DNA from: an uncultured Oscillospiraceae bacterium
GTDB taxonomy: Bacteria; Bacillota; Clostridia; Oscillospirales; Oscillospiraceae
Reading direction: 5' to 3'
NCBI GenBank assembly: GCA_904398675.1
Contig: CAJFPI010000114.1
Coordinates: 1-15,224, forward strand
Length of the DNA: 15,224 nucleotides
Shown here: piece by piece, positions 6,266 to 12,444 of the stretch
Position numbering within the stretch: position 1 is the stretch's first letter
Layout of the letters: every line of letters starts with the position of its first letter
Program-made: the position numbers and the translations under genes
The notes under the pieces: model-generated
The model's database searches: none
What the model saw: only the letters and a program-made list of their open reading frames with translations
Told to the model about the DNA's origin: nothing

Positions 6266-6979
6266 TCACTCCCGCCACCCCACCAGGCGGAAGGTGTCCT
6301 CATACCGCCCCAGGCTCTCCCCCTCGCTGTCAAAAAACTCCAGGGTGTAGGAGGGCAGGTCTTCTGTGGGGTAGTACGTCAGCCGGGAGGTAAGGCTGGC
6401 CAGCCAGTAGTCCTCTGCCTCCTCCTCCAGGCTGCCCTCGCCGGCGTGGTGGCGGATAAACTGGAAAAACCAGCAGTCCCCCCGCTGTTCCCCCTCCAGC
6501 ACATAGGTCTCCGCCCAGTCCACCGGCCGGTCATTGATCACCCCATTGTAGGTGAGCTCTATGGTGACCGTGGCGGCCGCGGCCTCCGCCGGGGCGTCCA
6601 CCGCCGCCAGGGAAGAGGCCAGATAGCTGTTCCACCCCTCCATATACCGAGTCTCCCCCGGCAGAGGGACCAGGGTGGGGCGGTCCTCCTGCCGCTCCCA
6701 TACGATCAGCCGGTTCAAGTCCAGGTTGAAGGTGTGGACGTGGTCCTCCGTCACACCAAGGGCCAGATCGTCGTCCCCGCTGCGGCCGCCCTCCACCTCC
6801 AGCAGGATCTGGGAGGGGTGGAGCAGCCGCTGCCGCTCCATCCGCTGAAACTCCATGGACCTGGGCAGCGGGTATCCCGCCCCCATCCACATGAGAAAGA
6901 GCACCAGCGCCGCCAGCGCCCAGTTGCGGAGACACCGCAGGCGGTAGCTCCGCCGCTCCAGGATCTTCCCCTTTTTCAC
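6266..6979 (-). CDS. Hypothetical membrane-anchored protein (PadR operon)
   Basis: A 237-residue protein with a basic N-terminus (MKKGKILERRSYRLRCLRNW), one hydrophobic segment at about residues 19-38 (ALAALVLFLMWMGAGYPL) and a soluble remainder rich in acidic and aromatic residues, expected to lie outside the membrane. I recognise no known catalytic motif. The GTG start at 6979 overlaps the previous gene's TGA in a GTGA arrangement, with GGAGG shortly upstream, so it is translationally coupled to its neighbour. Both membrane proteins share the same plan (basic N-terminus, single span, extracytoplasmic domain), and they may work together or be related. A lipoprotein role is unlikely because no lipobox is visible. 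Function is unknown. Confidence 0.8.
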   Translation of the reverse strand: MKKGKILERRSYRLRCLRNWALAALVLFLMWMGAGYPLPRSMEFQRMERQRLLHPSQILLEVEGGRSGDDDLALGVTEDHVHTFNLDLNRLIVWERQEDRPTLVPLPGETRYMEGWNSYLASSLAAVDAPAEAAAATVTIELTYNGVINDRPVDWAETYVLEGEQRGDCWFFQFIRHHAGEGSLEEEAEDYWLASLTSRLTYYPTEDLPSYTLEFFDSEGESLGRYEDTFRLVGWRE

Positions 6980-7875
6980 TGCACCTCACCTCCCCGGAGA
7001 TCGATCCGCAGCCTCTCGCCCCCCACCGTCACCTCCAGCCACTCCAGCGCCTCCGGATGGGGGACGCTGGTGATTTCCAGCACCCCCTCGGCGGAGAAAA
7101 AGTCCGGCACCCTGTAAGTGGCAGAAAAGCAGGTCTCATACCCGGTGTAGGGGCCAAAGGAATATGCGATGTAGTCGGAGGCGCCGATGCTGCCGCGGCG
7201 GGGAGTGTAGGTCTCCTCCCAGTCGGGGTAGGCATAGCCGGTGTTGTCCGTGACGGTGAAGAGGGTGCCGCCCGCCTCCCACCGCTCCCAGAACCGACAG
7301 CTTTCGGCGGCGAGGTAGATCGTGAGGGTGTTGTAGTCCGGCACATCCGCCGGGGCGTCCTCCGATTGGGTGTGGCAGCGCAGATAGGCGACAGGGACGC
7401 TCCAGCGGTAGCCCCCCGCCTCCCCCAGCTCCAGATCCTGCCAGGCACGGACCAGGCGGGAGGTGGTCTCATAGAATTTTCCCTCCTCATATTCTACCCG
7501 GCTGGTCTCCACCACCGGCGGCAGCTCCACCTCCGACACCCCTTCCAAATAGCCCCACAGGTCCTCCAGCGCGCGGGGCCACGCACCGGCAAGGAGGGAC
7601 CACACCAGCACAAGGCCCAGCGCCCACTGGCTTACGCGCCACAGCCAGCCCCAGTAGGGGGCGTGGAGCCTTCCCAGCTCCTCCGCCAGCGCCTCCGGGT
7701 CCCCCATGGCCGCCACCGCCGCCTTCTCCGCCTCGTCGCGGGAGAGGCCCCGCTCCTCCCCGGCCTCCATGCGCTCCTGGATGTGGCCCTCCAGCTCCTG
7801 CCAGACCCGCTCCCGATCCATGGAAAACCGTATCTTCTTCGTGGCGGCGTACAGCCACCAGTATGTCCTCCGCAT
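6976..7875 (-). CDS. Permease-prefix-domain membrane protein (PadR operon)
   Basis: A 299-residue protein. Residues 1-70 form a helical cytoplasmic segment typical of the permease prefix domain / DUF1700-like region found beside PadR regulators: IRFSMDRERVWQELEGHIQERMEAG, then SRDEAEKAAVAAMGDPEALAEELGRLH. One membrane span follows at about 76-98 (GWLWRVSQWALGLVLVWSLLAGA). The remaining 200 residues are predicted external and have no motif I can name. In related systems the prefix domain is fused to or partnered with transport or anti-sigma-like proteins; here no permease is attached. The ATG at 7875 has AGGAGG 7 nt upstream, lies 11 nt after the PadR stop, and the 3' end overlaps the next gene by 4 nt. 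Confidence 0.83.
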   Translation of the reverse strand: MRRTYWWLYAATKKIRFSMDRERVWQELEGHIQERMEAGEERGLSRDEAEKAAVAAMGDPEALAEELGRLHAPYWGWLWRVSQWALGLVLVWSLLAGAWPRALEDLWGYLEGVSEVELPPVVETSRVEYEEGKFYETTSRLVRAWQDLELGEAGGYRWSVPVAYLRCHTQSEDAPADVPDYNTLTIYLAAESCRFWERWEAGGTLFTVTDNTGYAYPDWEETYTPRRGSIGASDYIAYSFGPYTGYETCFSATYRVPDFFSAEGVLEITSVPHPEALEWLEVTVGGERLRIDLRGGEVQ

Positions 7876-7886
7876 TCCGCGTCCTC

Positions 7887-8219
7887 CTATGCCCCCGCCA
7901 GCACCGCCGACACCGCGCTGGCATAGACGTGCCAGGCCCGCTCACGCTCCTCCAGCTCCCTGCGGCCGGAGGAGGTGATGCGGTAGTAGCGGCGGGTGCG
8001 CCCGGCGGGGGACTGGCCCTCCCGCCCGGTGACGAGCCCCTCCTTCTCCATGCTGTGGAGCAGGGGGTAGAGGGTGCCCTCCTTCATCTGAAAGACGTTG
8101 TTGCTGCGTTTCTCCAGCTCCTCGATGATCTGGTAGCCGTACATCTCCTGGTCCTTCAAAAGGGCCAGCACCAGCATGGACGCGCCGCCCGGGGCGTTTC
8201 CCTTCTCCTTTGGCGCCAT
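7887..8219 (-). CDS. PadR family transcriptional regulator
   Basis: A 110-residue winged-helix regulator of the PadR family. The DNA-binding domain is evident: SMLVLALLKDQEMYGYQIIEELEKRS, then FQMKEGTLYPLLHSMEKEGLV and GRTRRYYRITSSGRRELEE, which give the recognition helix and the wing. The C-terminal helix (ERAWHVYASAVSAVLAG) would serve dimerisation; the short length fits the PadR-s2 type. Start ATG 8219 has an AAGGAGG site; a longer in-frame reading upstream would run through the promoter and is rejected. PadR proteins usually repress their own operon and release DNA when a ligand binds. The 15-bp palindrome inside its promoter is the obvious candidate operator. The two downstream membrane proteins are the likely regulated genes. 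Confidence 0.95.
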   Translation of the reverse strand: MAPKEKGNAPGGASMLVLALLKDQEMYGYQIIEELEKRSNNVFQMKEGTLYPLLHSMEKEGLVTGREGQSPAGRTRRYYRITSSGRRELEERERAWHVYASAVSAVLAGA

Positions 8220-8253
8220 ACGCTCTCCTCCTTTCCCTTGTTTATCTAGGTAT

Positions 8254-8282
8254 ACTATACATCGATTATCGATGCATGTCAA
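8254..8282 (-). promoter_or_regulatory. Promoter of the PadR operon
   Basis: Read on the minus strand, a consensus TTGACA (8282-8277) and TATAGT (8259-8254) are separated by exactly 17 bp. Transcription would start near 8247, leaving a short leader of about 28 nt before the padR ATG. Confidence 0.85.
8260..8274. promoter_or_regulatory. Candidate PadR operator inside the promoter spacer
   Basis: CATCGATTATCGATG is a perfect palindrome of 7 bp arms around one base, filling nearly the whole spacer between -35 and -10. A dimer bound here would block RNA polymerase. That the operon's own PadR binds it is inference from position and from the habit of this family to autoregulate. Confidence 0.6.
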
Positions 8283-8285
8283 GAG

Positions 8286-8318
8286 AAAAAACGGCGGACC
8301 GGTTCGGTCCGCCGTTTT
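8286..8318 (-). terminator. Rho-independent terminator of gdhA
   Basis: AAAACGGCGGACC (8288-8300) pairs perfectly with 8306-8318 around a 5-nt loop. On the minus strand the stem is followed by a run of T (complement of 8286-8291). It lies about 70 nt after the gdhA stop and ends only a few bases before the -35 box of the padR promoter, separating the two same-strand units. Confidence 0.9.
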
Positions 8319-8385
8319 GGGGTACACAGCCCCTGTGTCAAAATCGACTTTTCACAAAAGCGGCAAGGCTGCTTTCCTGCAAAAA

Positions 8386-9732
8386 TTAATACAGCCCCTC
8401 GGAGAGCATGGCGTCGGCCACCTTCTGGAACCCGGCCACGTTGGCCCCGGTGACCAGATCCCCAGGCCGGCCGCACGCCTCGGCGGCCTCCTGGGAGACG
8501 CGGAAAATGTTGATCATAATGTCCCGGAGCTTTTCGTTTACCTGCTCAAAGGACCAGGTGGCGCGCATGGCATTCTGGCTCATCTCCAGTCCGCTGGCCG
8601 CCACGCCGCCGGCGTTGGCCGCCTTGGCCGGGGCAAAAAGAACCCCGTGCTCCTGGAACCATGCCACCGCCTGGGCGGTGCAGGGCATGTTGGCCCCCTC
8701 CCCCACGGCCATCACCCCGTTTTCCACCAGGGTGCGGGCGGCGGCAAGGTCCAGCTCGTTCTGGGTGGCGCAGGGCAGGGCCACCTGGCAGGGCAGGGAC
8801 CAGATGCCGCCGCAGCCCTCCACATACCGGCTGCCGGGGACCCGCCGGGCATATTCGCTGATGCGCCCCCGCTCCTCCTCCTTGATGGCCTTCACCACGT
8901 CCAGCCGGATGCCGCCCTCGTCCACAATATAGCCCCCGGAATCGGACATGGCGATGACCCGTCCCCCCAGGTGGGTGGCCTTCTCCACGGCGTAGATGGC
9001 CACGTTGCCCGACCCGGACACCACAATGGTCTTGCCGAACACGGTCTCGTGGGCCAGGCTGCGGAGCATCTCCTCCACAAAGTAGAGCAGGCCGTAGCCC
9101 GTGGCCTCCTTGCGGGTAAGGCTGCCGCCGAACTGGAGGCCCTTGCCGGTGAGGACGCCGGTGAAGTTGTTGCACAGCCGCTTGTACTGGCCGAAGAGGT
9201 AGCCGATCTCCCGGCTGCCCACGCCGATGTCCCCGGCGGGGACGTCGCAGTTGGCGCCGATGTGGCGGTGGAGCTCGGTCATGAAGGCCTGGCAGAACCG
9301 CATCACCTCCCCGTCGCTGCGGCCCTTGGGATCGAAGTCAGCCCCGCCCTTGGCACCGCCCAGGGCCAGGGAGGTGAGGCTGTTTTTGAAGATCTGCTCA
9401 AAGCCCAGGAATTTGATAATGGAGGCGTTCACCGACGGGTGGAACCGCAGCCCGCCCTTGTAGGGGCCGATGGCGGAGCTGAACTGCACCCGGTAGCCCC
9501 GGTTCACATGGACCCTGCCTCCGTCGTCCTCCCAGGTCACCCGGAAGGTCACCATCCGCTCCGGCTCCACAAGACGCTCCATGATACCGTGGGCGGCCAG
9601 CTCCGGATGCCGCTCCACATAGGGCTCCAGGGAGGTGAAAACCTCCAGCACCGCCTGAAGGAACTCGTTCTCCCCCTGGTTGCGCCGCACCGTGTCCTGA
9701 TAGACTGCATTCAAATAGGCGTTGGTCATCAT
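8386..9732 (-). CDS. gdhA: NADP-type glutamate dehydrogenase
   Basis: A 448-residue hexameric-type glutamate dehydrogenase, collinear with E. coli GdhA (447 residues). It interconverts 2-oxoglutarate plus ammonium and glutamate. Visible features are the glutamate-binding stretch GGLRFHPSVNASIIKFLGFEQIFKNSLT, the reactive K128 in LGGAKGGADFDPKG, the conserved CDVPAGDIGVG segment with the catalytic Asp, and the dinucleotide fold VVSGSGNVAIYAVEKATHLGGRVIAMSDSGG. The strong resemblance to E. coli GdhA in the cofactor region favours NADP(H); this is inference. The start is ATG 9732, 7 nt after AAGGAGG (a second ATG follows directly); the longer upstream reading is rejected. It is a single-gene transcript with its own promoter and terminator, divergent from a YfcC carrier, so ammonium assimilation or amino-acid fermentation may be co-regulated with transport. 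Confidence 0.97.
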   Translation of the reverse strand: MMTNAYLNAVYQDTVRRNQGENEFLQAVLEVFTSLEPYVERHPELAAHGIMERLVEPERMVTFRVTWEDDGGRVHVNRGYRVQFSSAIGPYKGGLRFHPSVNASIIKFLGFEQIFKNSLTSLALGGAKGGADFDPKGRSDGEVMRFCQAFMTELHRHIGANCDVPAGDIGVGSREIGYLFGQYKRLCNNFTGVLTGKGLQFGGSLTRKEATGYGLLYFVEEMLRSLAHETVFGKTIVVSGSGNVAIYAVEKATHLGGRVIAMSDSGGYIVDEGGIRLDVVKAIKEEERGRISEYARRVPGSRYVEGCGGIWSLPCQVALPCATQNELDLAAARTLVENGVMAVGEGANMPCTAQAVAWFQEHGVLFAPAKAANAGGVAASGLEMSQNAMRATWSFEQVNEKLRDIMINIFRVSQEAAEACGRPGDLVTGANVAGFQKVADAMLSEGLY

Positions 9733-9786
9733 GTGCGTACCTCCTTTTGTTTTTATATAAAATACATTTGTCTTTATATTGGATAC

Positions 9787-9815
9787 AGTATACCACACAG
9801 CGCACGCAGCCACAA
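9787..9815 (-). promoter_or_regulatory. Candidate gdhA promoter
   Basis: On the minus strand, TTGTGG (9815-9810) and TATACT (9792-9787) are 17 bp apart, and the -10 is preceded by TG to give the extended form TGGTATACT. Transcription would start near 9780, about 48 nt upstream of the ATG. Confidence 0.55.
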
Positions 9816-9837
9816 TGGCGGAAACCGCCTAAAAATA

Positions 9838-9851
9838 CGCTGTATACAGCG
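9838..9851. promoter_or_regulatory. Perfect 14-bp palindrome between gdhA and the YfcC gene
   Basis: CGCTGTATACAGCG is a perfect palindrome located upstream of both candidate promoters, centred about 58 bp before the YfcC start site and about 65 bp before the gdhA start site as estimated here. That position suits an activator or a shared regulator. No regulator gene is adjacent, so its binding protein is unknown. Confidence 0.45.
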
Positions 9852-9867
9852 AAAAGTCTATACAACT

Positions 9868-9896
9868 TTGCCGAAAAGCGTTCATCTGCCTATTTT
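9868..9896 (+). promoter_or_regulatory. Candidate promoter of the YfcC-family gene
   Basis: TTGCCG (9868-9873) and TATTTT (9891-9896) are spaced by 17 bp. The -10 box is weak, which would fit dependence on an activator at the palindrome just upstream. The leader to ATG 10020 would be about 117 nt. Confidence 0.35.
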
Positions 9897-10019
9897 ATGG
9901 ACCAGGCGGGCCGTTTATTCCCCCTCTGCTCCGGCATACAGGAAACATCTTGGAGGAAGGAATCTCCAGACATAGCGCCGCCGATGCGCGGCATGATAAG
10001 GGAGATTGGAGGGATTTCC

Positions 10020-11402
10020 ATGAAACGATTTCGCATGCCTACAGCATATACCATCCTATTTTTCCTGCTTATCGCAGTGGCGGCGGCCACCTGGCTGATC
10101 CCCGCAGGACAGTATGAGCGGACCGGGGAGGACCAGGCCCCTGTTGCGGGGACCTACGCCCCGGCGGAGCCCAACCCCCAGGGCGTGGGCGACGTGATCC
10201 TGGCCCCCTTCCAGGGCTTTTTTGACGCGGTGGACGTGGCTGTGTTTATTCTCATGGTAGGGGGCTTTTTGGGCGTCATGATGAAAACCGGCGCCATCGA
10301 CGCCGGAATTGCCAACATCATCCGCCTGCTCCACGGCCGGGAGATGCTGCTGATCCCCATCCTGATGATCTTCTTCGGCCTGGGCGGCACCTCCTTTGGC
10401 ATGTGGGAGGAGACCATGGCCTTCTTTCCCCTGCTGATCCCCGTGTTTGTGGCGGCGGGATACGACGCGGTGACGGCCATCGCGGTGATCCTTCTGGGAG
10501 CGGGGGCCGGCGTCATGGCCGGCACGGTGAACCCCTTCGCCACAGGCATCGCCTCCGGCTTTGCCGGCGTCTCCCTGGGAGAGGGCATCGGTCTCAGACT
10601 TTTGATGCTGGCCGTATTCGAGGGGGCGGCCGTCTGGTACGTCATGGCCTATGCCCGGCGGATCAAGGCCCACCCGGAGCAGTCTCTGACTGCGGGACGG
10701 GACGCGAAGTTCCTCCGCACCGGCCAGCCCCCGGCGCTTACCGGACGGCGCAAGCTGGCTCTGGCCCTCTTCGCCCTGGTGTTCCTCATCATGATTTATG
10801 CCGTGATCCCCTTTGATGAAATCGGCCTCCCCCTGCCCACGCTGGGCTGGTGGTTCCCGGAGCTCAGCGGACTGTTCCTGGTCAGCGGCATTCTCATCGG
10901 CCTGGTATACGGCCTTGGTGAGGAGGAGACTGCCGACGCCTTTGTCTCCGGCGCGGCGGACCTTATCGGCGTGGCCTTCATTATCGGCATCAGCCGGGGC
11001 ATCACGGTGCTGATGAACGACGGGGCCATCACCGACACCATCCTTCACTGGGGCGAGGAGGCCCTCAGCGGCGCGGGAAACACCGTTTTTGTCCTCCTGG
11101 TATTTCTGCTCTATCTCCCCCTCTCCATTCTGATCCCCTCCTCCTCCGGCCTCGCCACCCTTTCCATCCCCATTCTGGCGCCGCTGGGGCAGTTCGCCGG
11201 CGTGGACAAGGCGCTGATCGTTACCGCCTTTCAGGCTGCCTCCGGCCTTGTGAACATCGTCACCCCCACTGCGGCTGTCGTGATGGGCGGACTGGCCTTC
11301 GGACGGGTCCCCTATGACCGCTGGATCCGTTTCGTATGGAAACTTATCCTAATTTTGCTTTTGCTGACCGCGGGAATTTTGGCGGTATCTGCAATATTTT
11401 AA
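10020..11402 (+). CDS. YfcC family carrier (C4-dicarboxylate/basic amino-acid type)
   Basis: A 460-residue polytopic membrane protein. The opening MKRFRMPTAYTILFFLLIAVAAATWLIPAGQYER is the usual YfcC start: a short basic end, one helix and the IPAG(Q/E)Y motif. Further marks are FFDAVDVAVFILMVGGFLGVMMKTGAIDAGI, FGLGGTSFGMWEETMAFFPLLIPV, GAGAGVMAGTVNPFATGIASGFAG and, near the end, LPLSILIPSSSGLATLSIPILAPLG. The family belongs to the DcuC/AbgT-like ion-transporter group and includes proteins annotated as C4-dicarboxylate carriers or arginine-type exchangers; the substrate cannot be read from sequence. The ATG at 10020 follows GGAGGG with good spacing; an in-frame extension to the left overlaps the promoter and lacks a ribosome site. 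It is divergent from gdhA and precedes an amidohydrolase with its own probable promoter. Confidence 0.92.
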   Translation: MKRFRMPTAYTILFFLLIAVAAATWLIPAGQYERTGEDQAPVAGTYAPAEPNPQGVGDVILAPFQGFFDAVDVAVFILMVGGFLGVMMKTGAIDAGIANIIRLLHGREMLLIPILMIFFGLGGTSFGMWEETMAFFPLLIPVFVAAGYDAVTAIAVILLGAGAGVMAGTVNPFATGIASGFAGVSLGEGIGLRLLMLAVFEGAAVWYVMAYARRIKAHPEQSLTAGRDAKFLRTGQPPALTGRRKLALALFALVFLIMIYAVIPFDEIGLPLPTLGWWFPELSGLFLVSGILIGLVYGLGEEETADAFVSGAADLIGVAFIIGISRGITVLMNDGAITDTILHWGEEALSGAGNTVFVLLVFLLYLPLSILIPSSSGLATLSIPILAPLGQFAGVDKALIVTAFQAASGLVNIVTPTAAVVMGGLAFGRVPYDRWIRFVWKLILILLLLTAGILAVSAIF

Positions 11403-11414
11403 AAAAATCTGTTG

Positions 11415-11423
11415 TGGTATACT
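11415..11423 (+). promoter_or_regulatory. Extended -10 promoter element before the amidohydrolase
   Basis: TGGTATACT is an extended -10 element with no good -35 upstream. The wider string GTGGTATACT is shared with the gdhA promoter on the other strand. An alternative is TTGTGG (11412-11417) as -35 with TATAAC (11436-11441) 18 bp on. Either gives a leader of about 65-85 nt. Confidence 0.4.
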
Positions 11424-11444
11424 AATAAATCAGAATATAACATG

Positions 11445-11475
11445 AAGATACCCATTCGCCGGGGCATCTTATTTT
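11445..11475 (+). terminator. Weak terminator-like hairpin between YfcC and amidohydrolase genes
   Basis: AAGAT and CCC (11445-11453) can pair with GGG and ATCTT (11461-11470) around ATTCGCC, followed by ATTTT. The T-tract is short and the stem has a mismatch, so it may be a terminator of the carrier gene or an attenuator within the amidohydrolase leader. Confidence 0.3.
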
Positions 11476-11481
11476 GATCTA

Positions 11482-11498
11482 CGCCGCGGGCTGCGGCG
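11482..11498 (+). promoter_or_regulatory. GC hairpin in the amidohydrolase leader
   Basis: CGCCGC (11482-11487) pairs perfectly with GCGGCG (11493-11498) around the loop GGGCT, ending just before the weak ribosome site. The right arm can alternatively join a longer imperfect pairing with 11447-11460, so two mutually exclusive folds are possible. Confidence 0.35.
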
Positions 11499-11513
11499 GA
11501 ATGGGGGTATACC

Positions 11514-12323
11514 ATGCGCGTAATCGACGCACACACGCATATTTTCCCGGATAAAATTGCCAAAAAGGCCACGGTGGCCACAGCGGACTACTTCGAGCTG
11601 CCGGAGCCGCCCAACCACTATGGCACCGTTCAGGAGCTGCTGGATGTGCTGTGGGAGGCCGGCATCGACTATGCCATGGTCTTCTCCGCCGCCACCAGCG
11701 CCCACCAGGTGGAGCACATCAACCGCTATATCTACACCGAGACCCAGAGCCATCCCCAGTTCATCCCCTGCGGCACCCTCCATGCGGAGTACGAAAACTA
11801 TGCGGAGGAGCTGAAGTGGCTGCGGGACCACGGGATCTACGGTATCAAGATCCATCCGGAGTTTCAGCACTTTGTGCTCAATGACAAGCGCCTCTTCCCC
11901 ATGTTTGAGGAGATGGCCGCCCACGACATGTTCCTGATCTCCCACATGGGAGATCCCCGGGTCAATGTGTCCGGGCCGGAGCGGATGATCGAGGTGGCCG
12001 CCACCTTCCCCACCCTCCGGTGCATCGGCGCCCACCTGGGCAACTGGGGAGACTGGGATCTCCAGAAGATCGCCCCCCTGGCCAAGCTCCCCAACGTCTA
12101 CGCCGACATCTCCAGCACCTTCTCCTATACGGATGACCACGAGACGCTGATGGCGATTCTCCACGCCTATGACCCCACCCACCTGTTCTTCGGCAGCGAC
12201 TACCCCATCTGGTGTCCCAAGAAGGAGCTGCACAAGGTGCTGCAGCTGGGGATTGAGGAGAACCTTCTGGAGGACATCCTATTCAACAACTTTGCCCGGT
12301 TTTACCACTATAAAACGCTATAA
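11514..12323 (+). CDS. Metal-dependent amidohydrolase (Amidohydrolase_2 family)
   Basis: A 269-residue TIM-barrel hydrolase. The metal ligands are all visible: H7 and H9 in the opening MRVIDAHTHIF, H114 in GIKIHPEF, H144 in ISHMGDPR, H174 in IGAHLGNWGDW, and the catalytic D229 in FFGSDYPIW. This pattern belongs to the amidohydrolase_2 group (2-pyrone-4,6-dicarboxylate lactonase, decarboxylase and related enzymes); the reaction and substrate cannot be assigned. Length is slightly short but complete, as both the first-strand HxH and last-strand Asp are present. ATG 11514 is preceded only by GGGGG and TATACC, a poor ribosome site that could be hidden in leader structure. It stands alone on its transcript, downstream of the YfcC-family carrier and followed by a strong terminator. 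It is probably cytosolic, since no signal peptide is seen. Confidence 0.92.
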   Translation: MRVIDAHTHIFPDKIAKKATVATADYFELPEPPNHYGTVQELLDVLWEAGIDYAMVFSAATSAHQVEHINRYIYTETQSHPQFIPCGTLHAEYENYAEELKWLRDHGIYGIKIHPEFQHFVLNDKRLFPMFEEMAAHDMFLISHMGDPRVNVSGPERMIEVAATFPTLRCIGAHLGNWGDWDLQKIAPLAKLPNVYADISSTFSYTDDHETLMAILHAYDPTHLFFGSDYPIWCPKKELHKVLQLGIEENLLEDILFNNFARFYHYKTL

Positions 12324-12334
12324 CCTGCCATCAG

Positions 12335-12375
12335 GGGCCTGCAGAATGTGTTCTGCAGGCCCACCTTCTTTTTCC
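12335..12375 (+). terminator. Rho-independent terminator after the amidohydrolase
   Basis: GGGCCTGCAGAA (12335-12346) pairs perfectly over 12 bp with 12351-12362 around TGTG, followed after ACC by the T-rich stretch TTCTTTTT. It ends just before the -35 box of the blaI-type operon at 12377. Confidence 0.88.
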
Positions 12376-12376
12376 C

Positions 12377-12405
12377 TTGACAATTATATTATACAGCTGT
12401 ATAAT
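12377..12405 (+). promoter_or_regulatory. Consensus promoter of the BlaI/M56 operon
   Basis: A perfect TTGACA (12377-12382) and a perfect TATAAT (12400-12405) are separated by 17 bp, the strongest promoter in the window. Start is expected near 12412. Such strength suits a unit held off by a repressor. Confidence 0.92.
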
Positions 12406-12408
12406 ATA
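12385..12408. promoter_or_regulatory. BlaI-type operator 1
   Basis: A perfect 24-bp palindrome whose core is TTATACAGCTGTATAA. It covers the -10 box and most of the spacer. The inner TACA-N2-TGTA pattern matches BlaI/MecI/CopY-type operators. Confidence 0.85.
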
Positions 12409-12416
12409 GCCATCTG

Positions 12417-12432
12417 TTATACAGCTGTATAA
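12417..12432. promoter_or_regulatory. BlaI-type operator 2
   Basis: A second, identical 16-bp palindrome TTATACAGCTGTATAA lies with its centre 28 bp downstream of operator 1, over the start of transcription and touching the AAGGAGG ribosome site at 12431. Tandem operators are usual for BlaI-family repressors. Confidence 0.85.
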
Positions 12433-12444
12433 GGAGGGGGTTTT

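Noticed and set aside
4446..6278. Very long open frame (about 610 codons) on the minus strand opposite the MATE gene
   Set aside because: It is Gln/His/Gly/Asp-rich low-complexity translation, lies opposite a clear MATE gene and has no ribosome site; GC-rich codon bias on the plus strand explains the lack of stops.
8176..9975. About 600-codon plus-strand frame across the gdhA region
   Set aside because: It is antisense to gdhA, crosses the gdhA terminator and padR promoter, and shows no family resemblance.
9747..10019. N-terminal extension of the YfcC-family protein
   Set aside because: The extension covers the candidate promoters and palindrome, has no ribosome site, and the family N-terminus begins at MKRFRMPTAYTI after GGAGGG.
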